In this document: piece by piece, positions 23,548 through 32,677 of the stretch | Layout: the number at the start of each line of letters is the position of its first letter | Position numbering within the stretch: position 1 is the stretch's first letter | NCBI RefSeq assembly: GCF_031312535.1 | Contig: NZ_CP133594.1 | Coordinates: 1,903,934 to 1,967,933 of the forward strand | Direction: 5' to 3' | DNA from: Methanolobus mangrovi | Lineage (GTDB): Archaea > Halobacteriota > Methanosarcinia > Methanosarcinales > Methanosarcinaceae | Length of the DNA stretch: 64,000 nucleotides | Translations under genes and position numbers: made by a program | Notes under the pieces: generated by a model | The model's database searches: none | What the model was told of the DNA's origin: nothing | Seen by the model: the letters and a program-made list of their open reading frames with translations, nothing else

Positions 23548-26500
23548 ATAATACGCCGGCAGAAAACAGAGATGAACAAATCCCTGCCACAATGGAAAAG
23601 ATAAGCGGACTGATAGCATCCCATTTTCCAAAACTTACCGGTTCCGTCGACAGTTCTGAGATTTCCAGATTGGCAGCAGGATTTGAAGATTTAGATGATG
23701 AAGAGCTGGAAGCAGTGCTTCACGCAGGAAAAGGTGCTCTCAGGCGTGGTACGAGAGTGCTTATAGCATATCTTGGTGCTGCTCCCGGAGTTTACAAATC
23801 CATTGGAAAAGAGGAATTTGAAAACTGGCTTTCCCTTGCAAGGAACATCTCAAAACTGAGTGTTTCCTGTTGTGAAGGATTCTTTGACTCATCGATACCG
23901 ATTATTAAAAAAGGTGGCCTGGAGCTTCTTGAAAACTGGACGAACACAGGCATAGCCCTATCCGAACAGAACAAATGGATGGCAATTGCATATTTCAAGC
24001 ACACTGGAAAGGTAGTCGTATCCGCAGGACCTGAAAGGTTTCAGGAGCTTGTAGAAACAGGAAAGGAACTTGGAAATATCAACATTAAGGTTTCAGAAGC
24101 TTATTTTGAACATCTCATCCAGCTTCATTCGCTGCTCACAACCGAAGAATTCACCCTTTTCTGCCATATCACAGAAAGCATAAGCAAGAGCCACTGGCTC
24201 ACTGCTATAGAACTCATAAACCTGACAGGTAAGATACTTCCAGCAGTCCCGCCACAGAGAAGAAAAGAACTCCTCATTTCAATGGACAATATCCTTACAT
24301 TCGGTGAAGCACCTGCAATGGCATTGTTCAGGAACGCAGGAAAAATAATGAAAACGGCTGATGAACGTGATCTTGTCTTTCTCATGGATATTGCAACTGA
24401 CCTTGCGAACACGGATAACGAAAGTGCAAAGTTATTTTTGAACACCATTACACAATATCCTGGAAAGCTGGAACTAATTGAAGTGGAAGAATGGAAAGAT
24501 AAAGGCATAGCCTCTTTCCCGGACAACAAAATAGCACTCCGGGCATTCATTCAGGCAAGCCTTGCAATTGGAAAACATTCTGAAGATACAGACCCGTCTA
24601 TCAGATCATTACTGATAGACAAAGGCATTCAGCTTGCAGATATACAGCCTGAATGCGTCCCTGCTTATTTTGATAATGCTTCTGAAGCCTATAACCTGTT
24701 CACATCAGAAATGTTTGAGGAATGGACTGGCACAGGAGAAGGAATCGGAATACAGGATCCCGCTTTAGCTTCTGCTTATTTCGTAAATTCCGTTCAGGCT
24801 TTAAGCAAGATATCTCCCCAATACCATGATGAGATATTCCGGATCGCAAATCGGCTTCTTGGAAAAGAGAGTGCTCTTGCCAGTGCATTCTTTAAAGATC
24901 TTGGTTTATTTGTAAGGAACACAAAACCTGAAAATGCAGGCAAATGGGCAGATATCGGGTTGAAGATCTATGAAAAGGACAGAAAGCTGGCAATAGATTA
25001 CTTTTCACACTCACCACCTATACTGGACAAGCTGGACATCAGTGAGCTGGAAGAATGGGCTTTGAAAGGACTGGAGAACATTGAAGATAAAACACCTGCA
25101 GGAAAGGCTTATTTCTCACTTGAATCGAAAAGCTCCAATGAGTTCATAGAAGAACTGACCGGCTCAATTGCTCTCAAAAAAGTGGCAAACGTATTGAGAT
25201 ACTACGCTCTTGGTCTTTCAAATACTAATTTTATAATACGTTCAATGGCAACACTGCCGCTTCAGGTAGAAGCACAGGGCATGAACCCGATTATTGCCGG
25301 AAATACGATATATCTTGCACCAAAGATGAGGATATACGAGGATATTGAAGATAATTTCAAGATCTACAAACTCAGTATGATGCATGAGGTAGGTCATATC
25401 CGCTTCAGCTCGATGGATGTTCCTCATGAAAATGCTGCTGCCCTTATGGAAAAGATCAGTAAAAAGTATCCGATTGAAAATGAGAAGGAATTGTCTTCAC
25501 CGGAGAATCATAGTAAAGTACCGGTTGATATCATCGACATACTCTCACTTTTTCCTAACCAAGTACTGGCAGCAACCATACTTGGAGTGCTGGAGGATGC
25601 ACGTGTTGAGTACATGATAATGGACCACTACCGAGGCGTGCGTTCTGATCTTGAAAATGTACGCCATAAGATGCTTTTGATGAGGCTTGCACCAGAGGGC
25701 GGACTTGAAGAATTCATGGAAGCATTGTTGTGGATATCTACAGGACATGAGCCTGCATTCAAGATAAGTGAAACTACCAGGGAGATTCTGGATGAGATAA
25801 GGGAAATCCTTGCAGATACTATCTTCAGGGAAGATTCAAGCACATTATCGGCACTTGAGACTGCTTTTGAGATATATGCCATGCTTGACGGATATTTCGG
25901 GCCTCTTGGTCCGGTAGAGTATGAAATGTTAAAAAACATAGGCTATCGCGGCATGGATATTGGGGCTACAGGTTCAAAGGACCCGATGATGACAAAGCCT
26001 TTTGAGAATGTCATTAAGAATTTCATCCCCGAAACTGAGACAGACCTCACTGCCCATGAGAATAGGCCTAAAGAAAAGGCTACCGAAAAACCCACACACG
26101 CTCTGGACAAAAATTGGAGAGTGCTTGGAAGCTACAAGTATGATGAGTGGGACTCAGTTATCAATGATTACAGGTCAGACTGGAGTACAATCAATGAAAT
26201 AGAACCTATTGGCGGTTCCACATCTTACTATACAAAAGCAATGGAACGCTACGGGAATGAAATATCTCTTCTGAAGCACACGTTCAGCCTGATGAAACCT
26301 GAAGCTTTTCACAGGATGAAGGGACAAAATGACGGAACTGAGGTTGACATCGATGCTTTCATAGACTCACTTATCGCAAAGAAATGCGGAATAAACCCTG
26401 ATGAAGGGCTGTATCTCAGGTGGGATAAACACGAGAGAGACGTGGCAACCCTTTTCCTTATGGATGTAAGTGCCTCTACACGCAAGATCCTTGGTGCTGA

Positions 26501-27032
26501 CGGAAGGAGCATACTGGATGTTGAAAAGGATTCCCTGATAATAATGAGCCAGGCACTTGAGAGCATAGGTGACAATTATGCCATCTATGCATTTTCCGGA
26601 AAGAGCAGGGATGATGTTGAGTATTTTGTAATCAAGGAATTCGATGAAGACCTCTCAGATAATGTGGCACGCAGGATAAGCCTGCTTCAACCTGCATCCA
26701 ATACACGCCTTGGCCCTGCTATTCGCCATTCCATTAAAAAACTGGAGCATGCGGGCGCAAGGACAAAAATGCTTGTACTGCTCTCAGACGGCGAACCCTA
26801 TGACAGGTCAAAGGGAGAAGATTCCTATCAGGGAGATCTTGCACAGGAAGATACAAGAGTTGCCATCAGTGAAGGAAGAGCTCGTGGGATGCACTTCTTC
26901 TGTATAACTGTCGACAGGAATCCGGGGGAGTACCTCGATAATATCTTTTCCGATGTAGGATACACGATAATTGATGATGCCCTTATGTTACCCGAGACGC
27001 TGCCGTTGTTGTATAAGAGACTGACAACGTAA
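23544..27032 (+). CDS. CbbO/NorD-type von Willebrand factor A protein, very large
   Basis: 1162 residues from GTG 23544, in GTGA overlap with the ATPase gene. About 570 N-terminal residues are helical repeats with recurring W/F-aromatic units ([44 protein letters not shown]), suggesting a solenoid. A middle region carries [14 protein letters not shown] and [16 protein letters not shown] as in NorD/CbbO. The C-terminal vWA domain has the MIDAS DVSAS near residue 973, NTRLGPAIR and LLSDGEPYD. It is longer than typical CbbO (~750-800), the extra length being the repeat solenoid. Probable adaptor recruiting the ATPase to its target. Confidence 0.9.
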   Translation: MNNTPAENRDEQIPATMEKISGLIASHFPKLTGSVDSSEISRLAAGFEDLDDEELEAVLHAGKGALRRGTRVLIAYLGAAPGVYKSIGKEEFENWLSLARNISKLSVSCCEGFFDSSIPIIKKGGLELLENWTNTGIALSEQNKWMAIAYFKHTGKVVVSAGPERFQELVETGKELGNINIKVSEAYFEHLIQLHSLLTTEEFTLFCHITESISKSHWLTAIELINLTGKILPAVPPQRRKELLISMDNILTFGEAPAMALFRNAGKIMKTADERDLVFLMDIATDLANTDNESAKLFLNTITQYPGKLELIEVEEWKDKGIASFPDNKIALRAFIQASLAIGKHSEDTDPSIRSLLIDKGIQLADIQPECVPAYFDNASEAYNLFTSEMFEEWTGTGEGIGIQDPALASAYFVNSVQALSKISPQYHDEIFRIANRLLGKESALASAFFKDLGLFVRNTKPENAGKWADIGLKIYEKDRKLAIDYFSHSPPILDKLDISELEEWALKGLENIEDKTPAGKAYFSLESKSSNEFIEELTGSIALKKVANVLRYYALGLSNTNFIIRSMATLPLQVEAQGMNPIIAGNTIYLAPKMRIYEDIEDNFKIYKLSMMHEVGHIRFSSMDVPHENAAALMEKISKKYPIENEKELSSPENHSKVPVDIIDILSLFPNQVLAATILGVLEDARVEYMIMDHYRGVRSDLENVRHKMLLMRLAPEGGLEEFMEALLWISTGHEPAFKISETTREILDEIREILADTIFREDSSTLSALETAFEIYAMLDGYFGPLGPVEYEMLKNIGYRGMDIGATGSKDPMMTKPFENVIKNFIPETETDLTAHENRPKEKATEKPTHALDKNWRVLGSYKYDEWDSVINDYRSDWSTINEIEPIGGSTSYYTKAMERYGNEISLLKHTFSLMKPEAFHRMKGQNDGTEVDIDAFIDSLIAKKCGINPDEGLYLRWDKHERDVATLFLMDVSASTRKILGADGRSILDVEKDSLIIMSQALESIGDNYAIYAFSGKSRDDVEYFVIKEFDEDLSDNVARRISLLQPASNTRLGPAIRHSIKKLEHAGARTKMLVLLSDGEPYDRSKGEDSYQGDLAQEDTRVAISEGRARGMHFFCITVDRNPGEYLDNIFSDVGYTIIDDALMLPETLPLLYKRLTT

Positions 27033-27102
27033 AAACAGATTAGAATATGGGCTTTTACCGCTAAATAAAAAAAGAGAGGATCTGTGAAACTAATCACATT
27101 CC

Positions 27103-27543
27103 TTAATATGATGCGTGTATTTTGGCTACCAGCGTGGTATCCTTGGATTCACTCCATGTTGCATCCAGGGAAATGTTCGCTGTAAAGCCGGTCTTGTGCT
27201 TGAAACTGATTTTCTGGCCTTTTTTGATACCACTTTTGTTCAGTATTGTGTCTTTGCCATCTTTTACAACAATATCCCATGTTCCTTCATCCGGGGAAGT
27301 TATCTCAAAATCACCTGATATGGTTACCCATGCTGTTGTCTGGGAAACTGACTGGTGGCCTTTCCCATTTTTGATTGGAAGCTTGAAAGTGATATCCTTG
27401 GTACCGCCAAGAATGACCTCTTCCTGAGATAGCTGTACTAATTGTTGTAACTGAGCTTCATTGATTCCCACATGCCCCATAAGTCCATTATGCACAGAGT
27501 TCATCATTTCAACCAAATCACTATTTTCTACTTGTCCTGCCAT
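27103..27543 (-). CDS. Hypothetical beta-rich protein
   Basis: 146 residues from ATG 27543, chosen because AAGGAGAGAT lies just upstream; ATG 27594 would add 17 poorly fitting residues. A short helical N-terminus (GQVENSDLVEMMNSVHNGLMGHVGIN) precedes strands rich in Thr, Val and Lys (VTISGDFEITSP, WDIVVKDGKDTILNKSGIKKGQKISF), which suggests a compact beta-sandwich. No signal peptide. I do not recognise the family. It is divergent from the NicO transporter, with which it shares a promoter region containing repeated motifs. Confidence 0.75.
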   Translation of the reverse strand: MAGQVENSDLVEMMNSVHNGLMGHVGINEAQLQQLVQLSQEEVILGGTKDITFKLPIKNGKGHQSVSQTTAWVTISGDFEITSPDEGTWDIVVKDGKDTILNKSGIKKGQKISFKHKTGFTANISLDATWSESKDTTLVAKIHASY

Positions 27544-27853
27544 TTGTATCTCTCCTTGTTTGACCCTGCGACAAAGCTGCAACGGAAATGTCACACAAAC
27601 ATAACAACTAAAATTAATTTTTTGTTTTAAAAATAGTGTATGTTTACGAGTACTCCATGAATATACATTTCTAATTATAAAAAGACTTTGGATATTTATA
27701 AAATTATCTATAAATGTACTCCTAGATATACAGTAACACGAAAATATACACTTATAACATACTAAGTCATAACTCTTATATAAGTAAACTAAAATAAAGT
27801 ATTACTAAGTAGCATAAACACCTACTTTGACAATTAGATAGGAGTGTTGACAA
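27544..27853. promoter_or_regulatory. AT-rich divergent promoter region with repeated GTACTCC-N-ATATAC motif
   Basis: No gene. GTACTCCATGAATATAC (27650-27666) recurs as GTACTCCTAGATATAC (27716-27731). TACTAAGT also recurs at 27761-27768 and 27804-27811, and CACTCCTATCTAA appears in reverse orientation near 27830-27846. Repeated motifs before a metal transporter suggest binding sites of a metal regulator such as NikR, but no motif matches a known consensus well enough to name. Confidence 0.35.
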
Positions 27854-28537
27854 ATGGACCTACTGGCAAACCCTGGCAACCTGACATCAAATATGAACCT
27901 GATATTCATTCTTTCAGCATTCTTCCTTGGAGCACTGCATGCACTTGAACCAGGACATGGAAAATCTGTAATGGCGGTTTTTGTCATGGGAACAGATGCA
28001 AATCTCAAAGATGCACTGACACTTGGACTTACGGTCGTATTCTCCCATATCATCGTCGTTATAACTCTGGGAGTTGCATCCATCTACCTCATCGATGTAC
28101 TGGATGTTGACGTCACCCATGATATCATGAGTGTTGTCGGTGGATTGATATTGATAACAGTAGGAGCATGGATACTCAGGAGATTCTACCATCCGCACCA
28201 TCATGCACATAAAATTGATTCCACAAAGGGAGTAATAGCAATCGGGCTTTCCACCGGACTTATTCCTTGTCCTGCCGCTCTGGCAGTACTTCTGGTAAGT
28301 ATCGCAAATAATCAGGTTTACAACGGCCTGTGGTACATACTTGTATTCAGTATCGGTCTTGCAATATCCATTGTCAGCCTGTCAGTCCTGATGGTAAAAG
28401 GAAGAGGGTTCATCCAGAGTTACATGGGAAACAAGAGAGTAAACAGCCTGCCTCTAATCAGCGGAACGATAATCATAATCATTGGGATATTCACATTGCT
28501 TCATCCACTGCTTGAGCACCTTGGGACAATACACTGA
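27854..28537 (+). CDS. NicO-family nickel/cobalt transporter (RcnA-like membrane protein)
   Basis: 227 residues with about six membrane spans. The first helix carries ALHALEPGHGKSVMAVFVMG, the signature of the NicO/RcnA group, and a His-rich loop YHPHHHAHK lies near residues 115-124 after the third span. A second motif TGLIPCPAALAVLLVS is typical. The family moves Ni or Co, in or out; methanogens need both in quantity for coenzyme F430 and corrinoids. GGAGTG precedes the ATG. Direction of transport cannot be told from sequence. Confidence 0.8.
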   Translation: MDLLANPGNLTSNMNLIFILSAFFLGALHALEPGHGKSVMAVFVMGTDANLKDALTLGLTVVFSHIIVVITLGVASIYLIDVLDVDVTHDIMSVVGGLILITVGAWILRRFYHPHHHAHKIDSTKGVIAIGLSTGLIPCPAALAVLLVSIANNQVYNGLWYILVFSIGLAISIVSLSVLMVKGRGFIQSYMGNKRVNSLPLISGTIIIIIGIFTLLHPLLEHLGTIH

Positions 28538-28578
28538 AGTGGAAATACTGTAAAAAAGAAAAGAAAAGGCAGAGTAAC

Positions 28579-29616
28579 TTAGAAGACAACGGTCCAGCCG
28601 GACCTGACTTCCCTGCCAGTATATTTTACCTCGTGCATCAATGCACCCTTGTTATTATAGAGGCTGATCTGCCCTCCGTTATTGGAGAGTATTACACCTT
28701 TTCCTGAAAGTAGTATGCGTGTGCCTGAACCTGTACTTATCTCGCCTTTGAGTAATGATTTTCTTCCCGGGCCATCCTGAATGTACCAGCCATCGAGATT
28801 GATATCTTCGGGAGAAGCATTGAACAGGGTTATGGCCTCTTTGCCCATATCAACACCTATTGGGTCTACAAGTGCTGCAATTATCTTGACAGAACCAGCA
28901 GGAACAGTGATATCAGGTGTGATATTGGATTCATCACATGACTTGTTAGTGATCTTCTTTCCATCAGGCATGCAATGACCTGTGAAATCATCTGTATTGA
29001 AACACTGTGACTGGAATGCCAGGAAAATAGCTACCCACCTGTTCTCTTCCGGCAAATGGATCAGCAAGCCTCCGTCCTGATTAGGAGCATCGTCACCTTG
29101 CCACTTTGAGGAATTACCCTGATTCATATGGATATCATGGATACCGCTGCCAGGCCTGAAACCAAAAAAGCTGTCCGGAAGGAATGATTCAGGACCCCAT
29201 CTTTCACCGAAGGCATATATCATGCTGCTGCTCATGCTGACAGCCTGCTTCACGTATTTCTGTATAAGTTCATTAAGGTCATTGGAAGGACCTGGAATAT
29301 CGCACTTTAAAGGCAGCATCTTTGACACGTCAAAGAGTCCACCACGGACATAATCAAGACGTATCTCCCTTGAAGTATTGTCAAGCCTCTTATACCCCAT
29401 TTCAAGGTTTTGAAGTTTATCAGTAATTGGGTGACTGAAATTGTCATCTACGAAATACAGCAGCTCGGAAGGATCTTCCCTTGAACTGACATTGACGGCA
29501 ACACGATGCTCATTTTTCCCATCGTGCACAAGTACCTGGTAATGGGAACTTTTCCCCTTTCCACATTTGCAATCCTTTGGCCTTCCTTTCAGAACCCCGT
29601 AGTTTTCAAGAGACAT
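28579..29616 (-). CDS. DUF2278 (YukJ-like) protein with C-terminal lamin-tail domain
   Basis: 345 residues. Residues 1-225 match DUF2278: YGVLKGRPKDCKCGKGKSSHYQVLVHDG, RVAVNVSSREDPSELLYFVDDNF, GIHDIHMNQGN, and QDGGLLIHLPEENRWVAIFLAFQSQ. The C-terminal ~105 residues (ITLFNASPEDINLDGWYIQDGPGRKSLLKGEI...GGQISLYNNKG) form a lamin-tail (LTD) fold, often an extracellular or nucleic-acid-associated module. No signal peptide. Function unknown; YukJ-like genes are scattered in bacteria, so horizontal origin is possible. Confidence 0.85.
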   Translation of the reverse strand: MSLENYGVLKGRPKDCKCGKGKSSHYQVLVHDGKNEHRVAVNVSSREDPSELLYFVDDNFSHPITDKLQNLEMGYKRLDNTSREIRLDYVRGGLFDVSKMLPLKCDIPGPSNDLNELIQKYVKQAVSMSSSMIYAFGERWGPESFLPDSFFGFRPGSGIHDIHMNQGNSSKWQGDDAPNQDGGLLIHLPEENRWVAIFLAFQSQCFNTDDFTGHCMPDGKKITNKSCDESNITPDITVPAGSVKIIAALVDPIGVDMGKEAITLFNASPEDINLDGWYIQDGPGRKSLLKGEISTGSGTRILLSGKGVILSNNGGQISLYNNKGALMHEVKYTGREVRSGWTVVF

Positions 29617-30000
29617 GATGAAAGTTACTCTGCACCGGAATTAAAAGTTTTCTATTATGAACCTTAAATATCAGGTGAAATGTATAACATTATACTTTAT
29701 CACCATTTTTGGCTACACACATGAACTATCTGCTAATGCGACTGGTGAAAGACTACTGCATAGGCTTCGATATGTACCTGATGCAGAACAGGGGTATTAT
29801 CTAAAGCACCGAAATCACTTCAAAATAATTCCAATATTAAGATACTGGCAATTGTTCTTTAAAATTCAGATTGATAAGCATTTAAGCTGAAGCAGAAGAC
29901 TTCTTTCTCGTTGCTGCAAGTGCCAGGGAAATGTCATTCAGTTGTTTTAAAACAATTATTTATACTTTTATAGACTACTATTTATTGGGGAGGTAAATTT
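29617..30000. other. Intergenic region
   Basis: AT-rich, with one 77-codon plus-strand ORF (29657-29890) that lacks a ribosome-binding site and recognisable features. A promoter for the following small gene is likely around TTTATACTTTTATAG (about 29959-29973). Confidence 0.45.
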
Positions 30001-30168
30001 ATGGTACAATGGGAATATGATCACAGAAAGATTAATGCTTGCAGTCTAGTTCAGAAAATGGATGATCTCGAAGAGATTGGCCTTGAAGGATGGGAACTGG
30101 TCGTAATTGAACCTGGTATTGATGATGATGGTATGGCAAACGCCATTTTCAAGAGACCTAAGGAATAA
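30001..30168 (+). CDS. Small DUF4177-like protein
   Basis: 55 residues, ATG preceded by GGGGAGGT at good spacing. The pattern VQWEYDHRKI...LEEIGLEGWELVVIEP...AIFKRP matches the short DUF4177 fold, in which an EGWELV turn precedes a strand and the chain ends in a basic F-KR motif. Function of the family is unknown. It is transcribed alone as far as can be seen. Confidence 0.8.
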   Translation: MVQWEYDHRKINACSLVQKMDDLEEIGLEGWELVVIEPGIDDDGMANAIFKRPKE

Positions 30169-30379
30169 GATCACAGTACACATCTCAAACCTTTCCCTTG
30201 CATGGGTACTAAGAGTAAATGGCTTATCAGCTTCAGCATTCTTTTTTATATAATGTAAACTTCCTTTATTATGGATTTTCTTCTTCGTAAGTTTCAACGA
30301 AATACTAATCATCAGCCATATTATCAGAATCCGCAAAGAAAGCATTAAATCGTTTCCTGCTAAATCTCTATTGATAAAT

Positions 30380-30739
30380 ATGTCAGAAGAAACAAATGAT
30401 GCATTAGATGTCAAAGGATTCCAGCCAAGGTCTGTGATTTACGCAAAGAAACTTGATGAAGGATTCTCAGATGCTCTGGCAGGATTCTACAGTGCCGTGT
30501 GGGCAGAAAGGGAAAACGGACTTTCCAAGAAAGATAAGCATTTACTCGTTTTCACTATCGCCTGCTCTAACCTGAAGACAGAGAGTGCCGTAAAGATACT
30601 CCAGAGATTGAAGAAGTTTGGTGCAACTGCTCAGGAAGTCAAGGATGCTATGATGATAGCAGCATGGACCGGCGGAATACAGAATTTCACGGACTTCACT
30701 CCGAAGATATTACAGGAAATGGAAAGGCTGGAGTTCTGA
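30380..30739 (+). CDS. Carboxymuconolactone decarboxylase-like protein without CxxC
   Basis: 119 residues from ATG 30380. The helical AhpD/CMD core is visible (LAGFYSAVWAERENGLSKKDKHLLVFTIACSNLK, FGATAQEVKDAMMIAAWTGGIQ). The redox CxxC and proton-relay histidine of AhpD are absent; only one cysteine remains in IACSN. It is therefore unlikely to be a peroxidase-linked disulfide reductase, and its role is unknown. A second CMD protein at 38.6 kb keeps CEHC. Confidence 0.8.
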   Translation: MSEETNDALDVKGFQPRSVIYAKKLDEGFSDALAGFYSAVWAERENGLSKKDKHLLVFTIACSNLKTESAVKILQRLKKFGATAQEVKDAMMIAAWTGGIQNFTDFTPKILQEMERLEF

Positions 30740-30754
30740 ACTCCGCCTCACGTA

Positions 30755-31042
30755 TCAACTCAGAGCATAAAGCGGGATCAGAAAACGAATAAAAACGTAT
30801 ATCTGAACCAACAGGATCAAAGGCATTCCTATCTGAAAACTGGGATGTCTTGTCTTATGACGGAAAAGATACATCCCTGCAATAGAACCGATACTGCCAC
30901 CGGCAATTGCCCACAGGAAGAGAGTCTTTTCAGGTATCCTGTACTCATTTTTTTTAGCTTTCCTTTTGTCAATTCCCATCAGGGAAAATGCTACTATATT
31001 CATCAGCAGCAAATACATAAAAAATATAAGGAATGTATCCAT
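30755..31042 (-). CDS. DUF1294 membrane protein
   Basis: 95 residues with three hydrophobic spans. The family signature MGIDKRKAKKNEYRIPEKTLFLWAIAGGSIGSIAGMYLFRHKTRH is complete. Function unknown; members are small inner-membrane proteins, sometimes fused to cold-shock domains. It is convergent with the CMD-like gene, 15 bp apart. Confidence 0.88.
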   Translation of the reverse strand: MDTFLIFFMYLLLMNIVAFSLMGIDKRKAKKNEYRIPEKTLFLWAIAGGSIGSIAGMYLFRHKTRHPSFQIGMPLILLVQIYVFIRFLIPLYALS

Positions 31043-31172
31043 AGCCTTTATTTTGCGATATACCGTATAAATTTATCCCGGAAAAGAGTGACTGAGTCAA
31101 ATATGATTTATAACCGGGAAAAGACTAATTTAACAATAATCACAGAAACAGAATAGAATAGGGTGGTAAAAT

Positions 31173-31595
31173 ATGACAAAAAAATGGCTGATATTGATCA
31201 CAATACTAATGCTTGCAGGCGTGCTTGTTAGCGGATGTGCCGATAATGCAGAAGATACTGCGGTGGAAGATGTAGAAGAAACAGAAGAAACTGCACCAGA
31301 AGATGCAGCGATAGACTCTGAGCCCATAGTTGGTGAAGCACAGGATTACGCCGTCAGAATGGAATACTACGGTATGATGAAACCTTCTGATCTTGAAATA
31401 AACAGAGGGGATTCCATAGCCTGGAGAAACTACAAACCACAGAACACCTATGTGCTTGTCAGTGATGACGGTCTCTTTGAGAATCAGGAAATGGATTCAA
31501 ACGATGTGTACACATACACATTCAGTGAAAGTGGCACCTACACATTCAGTGTAGTAGATGTCCCTGATATGACACTTACAGTAACAGTCAGGTAA
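31173..31595 (+). CDS. Cupredoxin-like lipoprotein lacking usual copper ligands
   Basis: 140 residues. Lipoprotein signal with Cys22 (VSGC), an acidic linker of about 30 residues, then a single plastocyanin-like beta-sandwich (LEINRGDSIAWRNYKPQNTYVLVSDDGLFE, YTYTFSESGTYTFSV, MTLTVTVR). Cupredoxins bind Cu with two His, one Cys and often Met; the fold region here has no His or Cys, only a Met near the end (VPDMTL). It is probably a structural or protein-binding variant on the cell surface. Confidence 0.75.
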   Translation: MTKKWLILITILMLAGVLVSGCADNAEDTAVEDVEETEETAPEDAAIDSEPIVGEAQDYAVRMEYYGMMKPSDLEINRGDSIAWRNYKPQNTYVLVSDDGLFENQEMDSNDVYTYTFSESGTYTFSVVDVPDMTLTVTVR

Positions 31596-31644
31596 ATTTA
31601 AGGCTTGGGGCTTTTTAGCCTCAAACTAATTTTAGAGCTGACTT

Positions 31645-32043
31645 TTAATCCTCTTTTTTAAAATCAAGTGATATGGAATTCATACAGAACCGTTCTCCTG
31701 TAGGAGCGGGACCGTCATTGAAAACGTGACCAAGATGGCTTCCGCACCTGCTACAGACAACTTCGATCCTCTCCATGAAATGACTGTTGTCCTCTTTGCG
31801 TGTTACCTTATCTTCGGATATAGGCTTGAAAAAACTGGGCCATCCTGTACCTGAATCGAACTTTGTATCCGAACTGAATAGCTCCTGTCCGCATGCTGCA
31901 CACAGGTAGGTACCTTTCTCTTTGTTCGCATAGTACTTACCGGTAAAAGGCGCTTCTGTGCCTTTCTGCCTCAGTACAATGAACTGTTCCTTAGTCAGTT
32001 GATCCTTCCATTGCTCATCGGTTTTCTTTATAGGTTCTTCCAT
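31645..32043 (-). CDS. msrB: Peptide-methionine (R)-S-oxide reductase
   Basis: 132 residues. Zinc ligands in LCAACGQ and [12 protein letters not shown]; catalytic cysteine C120 in [11 protein letters not shown]; substrate residues in [10 protein letters not shown]. Repairs R-methionine sulfoxide in proteins using thioredoxin. No MsrA is fused or adjacent. Convergent with the cupredoxin-like gene. Confidence 0.96.
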   Translation of the reverse strand: MEEPIKKTDEQWKDQLTKEQFIVLRQKGTEAPFTGKYYANKEKGTYLCAACGQELFSSDTKFDSGTGWPSFFKPISEDKVTRKEDNSHFMERIEVVCSRCGSHLGHVFNDGPAPTGERFCMNSISLDFKKED

Positions 32044-32243
32044 TTTAACTCCCTATAAAAAAGTGACCATATTGGCATAAATAGATGACGTGGTCTGTAA
32101 ACAATTCCCAAATAATAAAACATAAAATAGATATTAACAGACAAATAGAAATATTGTTTCGGAGATATTTAATATTACTGAACTGACAAATTAATACATG
32201 GGATTTGTTTAATCATTTTGGGTAAAATGAAAGGGGTAATAGA

Positions 32244-32573
32244 ATGTCGGATTGGATCACATACTATGAAGACAACAAGCAGAGTGCGCTTCTAAGAATA
32301 AAGAACATGGCACTCACTGCAAGATACAGAAAAGAACTGAATTGCTGGGTCAATAAATACCTGGATCCTTTTACAGTTGCAAAGACCATATCGATTGAAA
32401 GACGGGAAAGTCCTGACCCATATTCAAGAATACGTCTGGAAGCAGAAAAGGACCTTGAGTTCACCCTGCTTAATGCAAGCAGAAAGGATAGAAGTAACAG
32501 TGAGATCATCTTTTTTGAAACAAACCTCTTGCTTCTGTTCAACCTGATGCTAAAGCATATAAGAACAGCATAG
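32244..32573 (+). CDS. Hypothetical helical protein
   Basis: 109 residues, ATG with GAAAGGGG upstream. Charged and helical, beginning DWITYYEDNKQSALLRIKNMAL and ending in a leucine-rich stretch ETNLLLLFNLMLKHIRTA. No motif or family recognised. It precedes the MATE gene by about 100 bp in the same direction. Confidence 0.6.
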   Translation: MSDWITYYEDNKQSALLRIKNMALTARYRKELNCWVNKYLDPFTVAKTISIERRESPDPYSRIRLEAEKDLEFTLLNASRKDRSNSEIIFFETNLLLLFNLMLKHIRTA

Positions 32574-32677
32574 TTCAGAAGGCAGGGAATCTTTCAAATA
32601 ATCTGGAAAACTGCATTTCAGATCCATCGGAAGAAAAGGGATAAATACATCGATCAAGTCTATTAGTTCCATCCTGT

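Noticed and set aside
22717-27032. Rubisco or nitric oxide reductase activation as the stated role of the MoxR/vWA pair
   Set aside because: Neither target gene is in the window, so the family name is given without the function.
29657-29890. 77-codon plus-strand ORF
   Set aside because: No ribosome-binding site, no motif, and it lies in AT-rich intergenic sequence; a small unknown gene is not excluded.
31600-31625. Weak hairpin after the cupredoxin-like gene
   Set aside because: Only five base pairs (AGGCT/AGCCT) around a T-rich loop; not enough to call a terminator with confidence.
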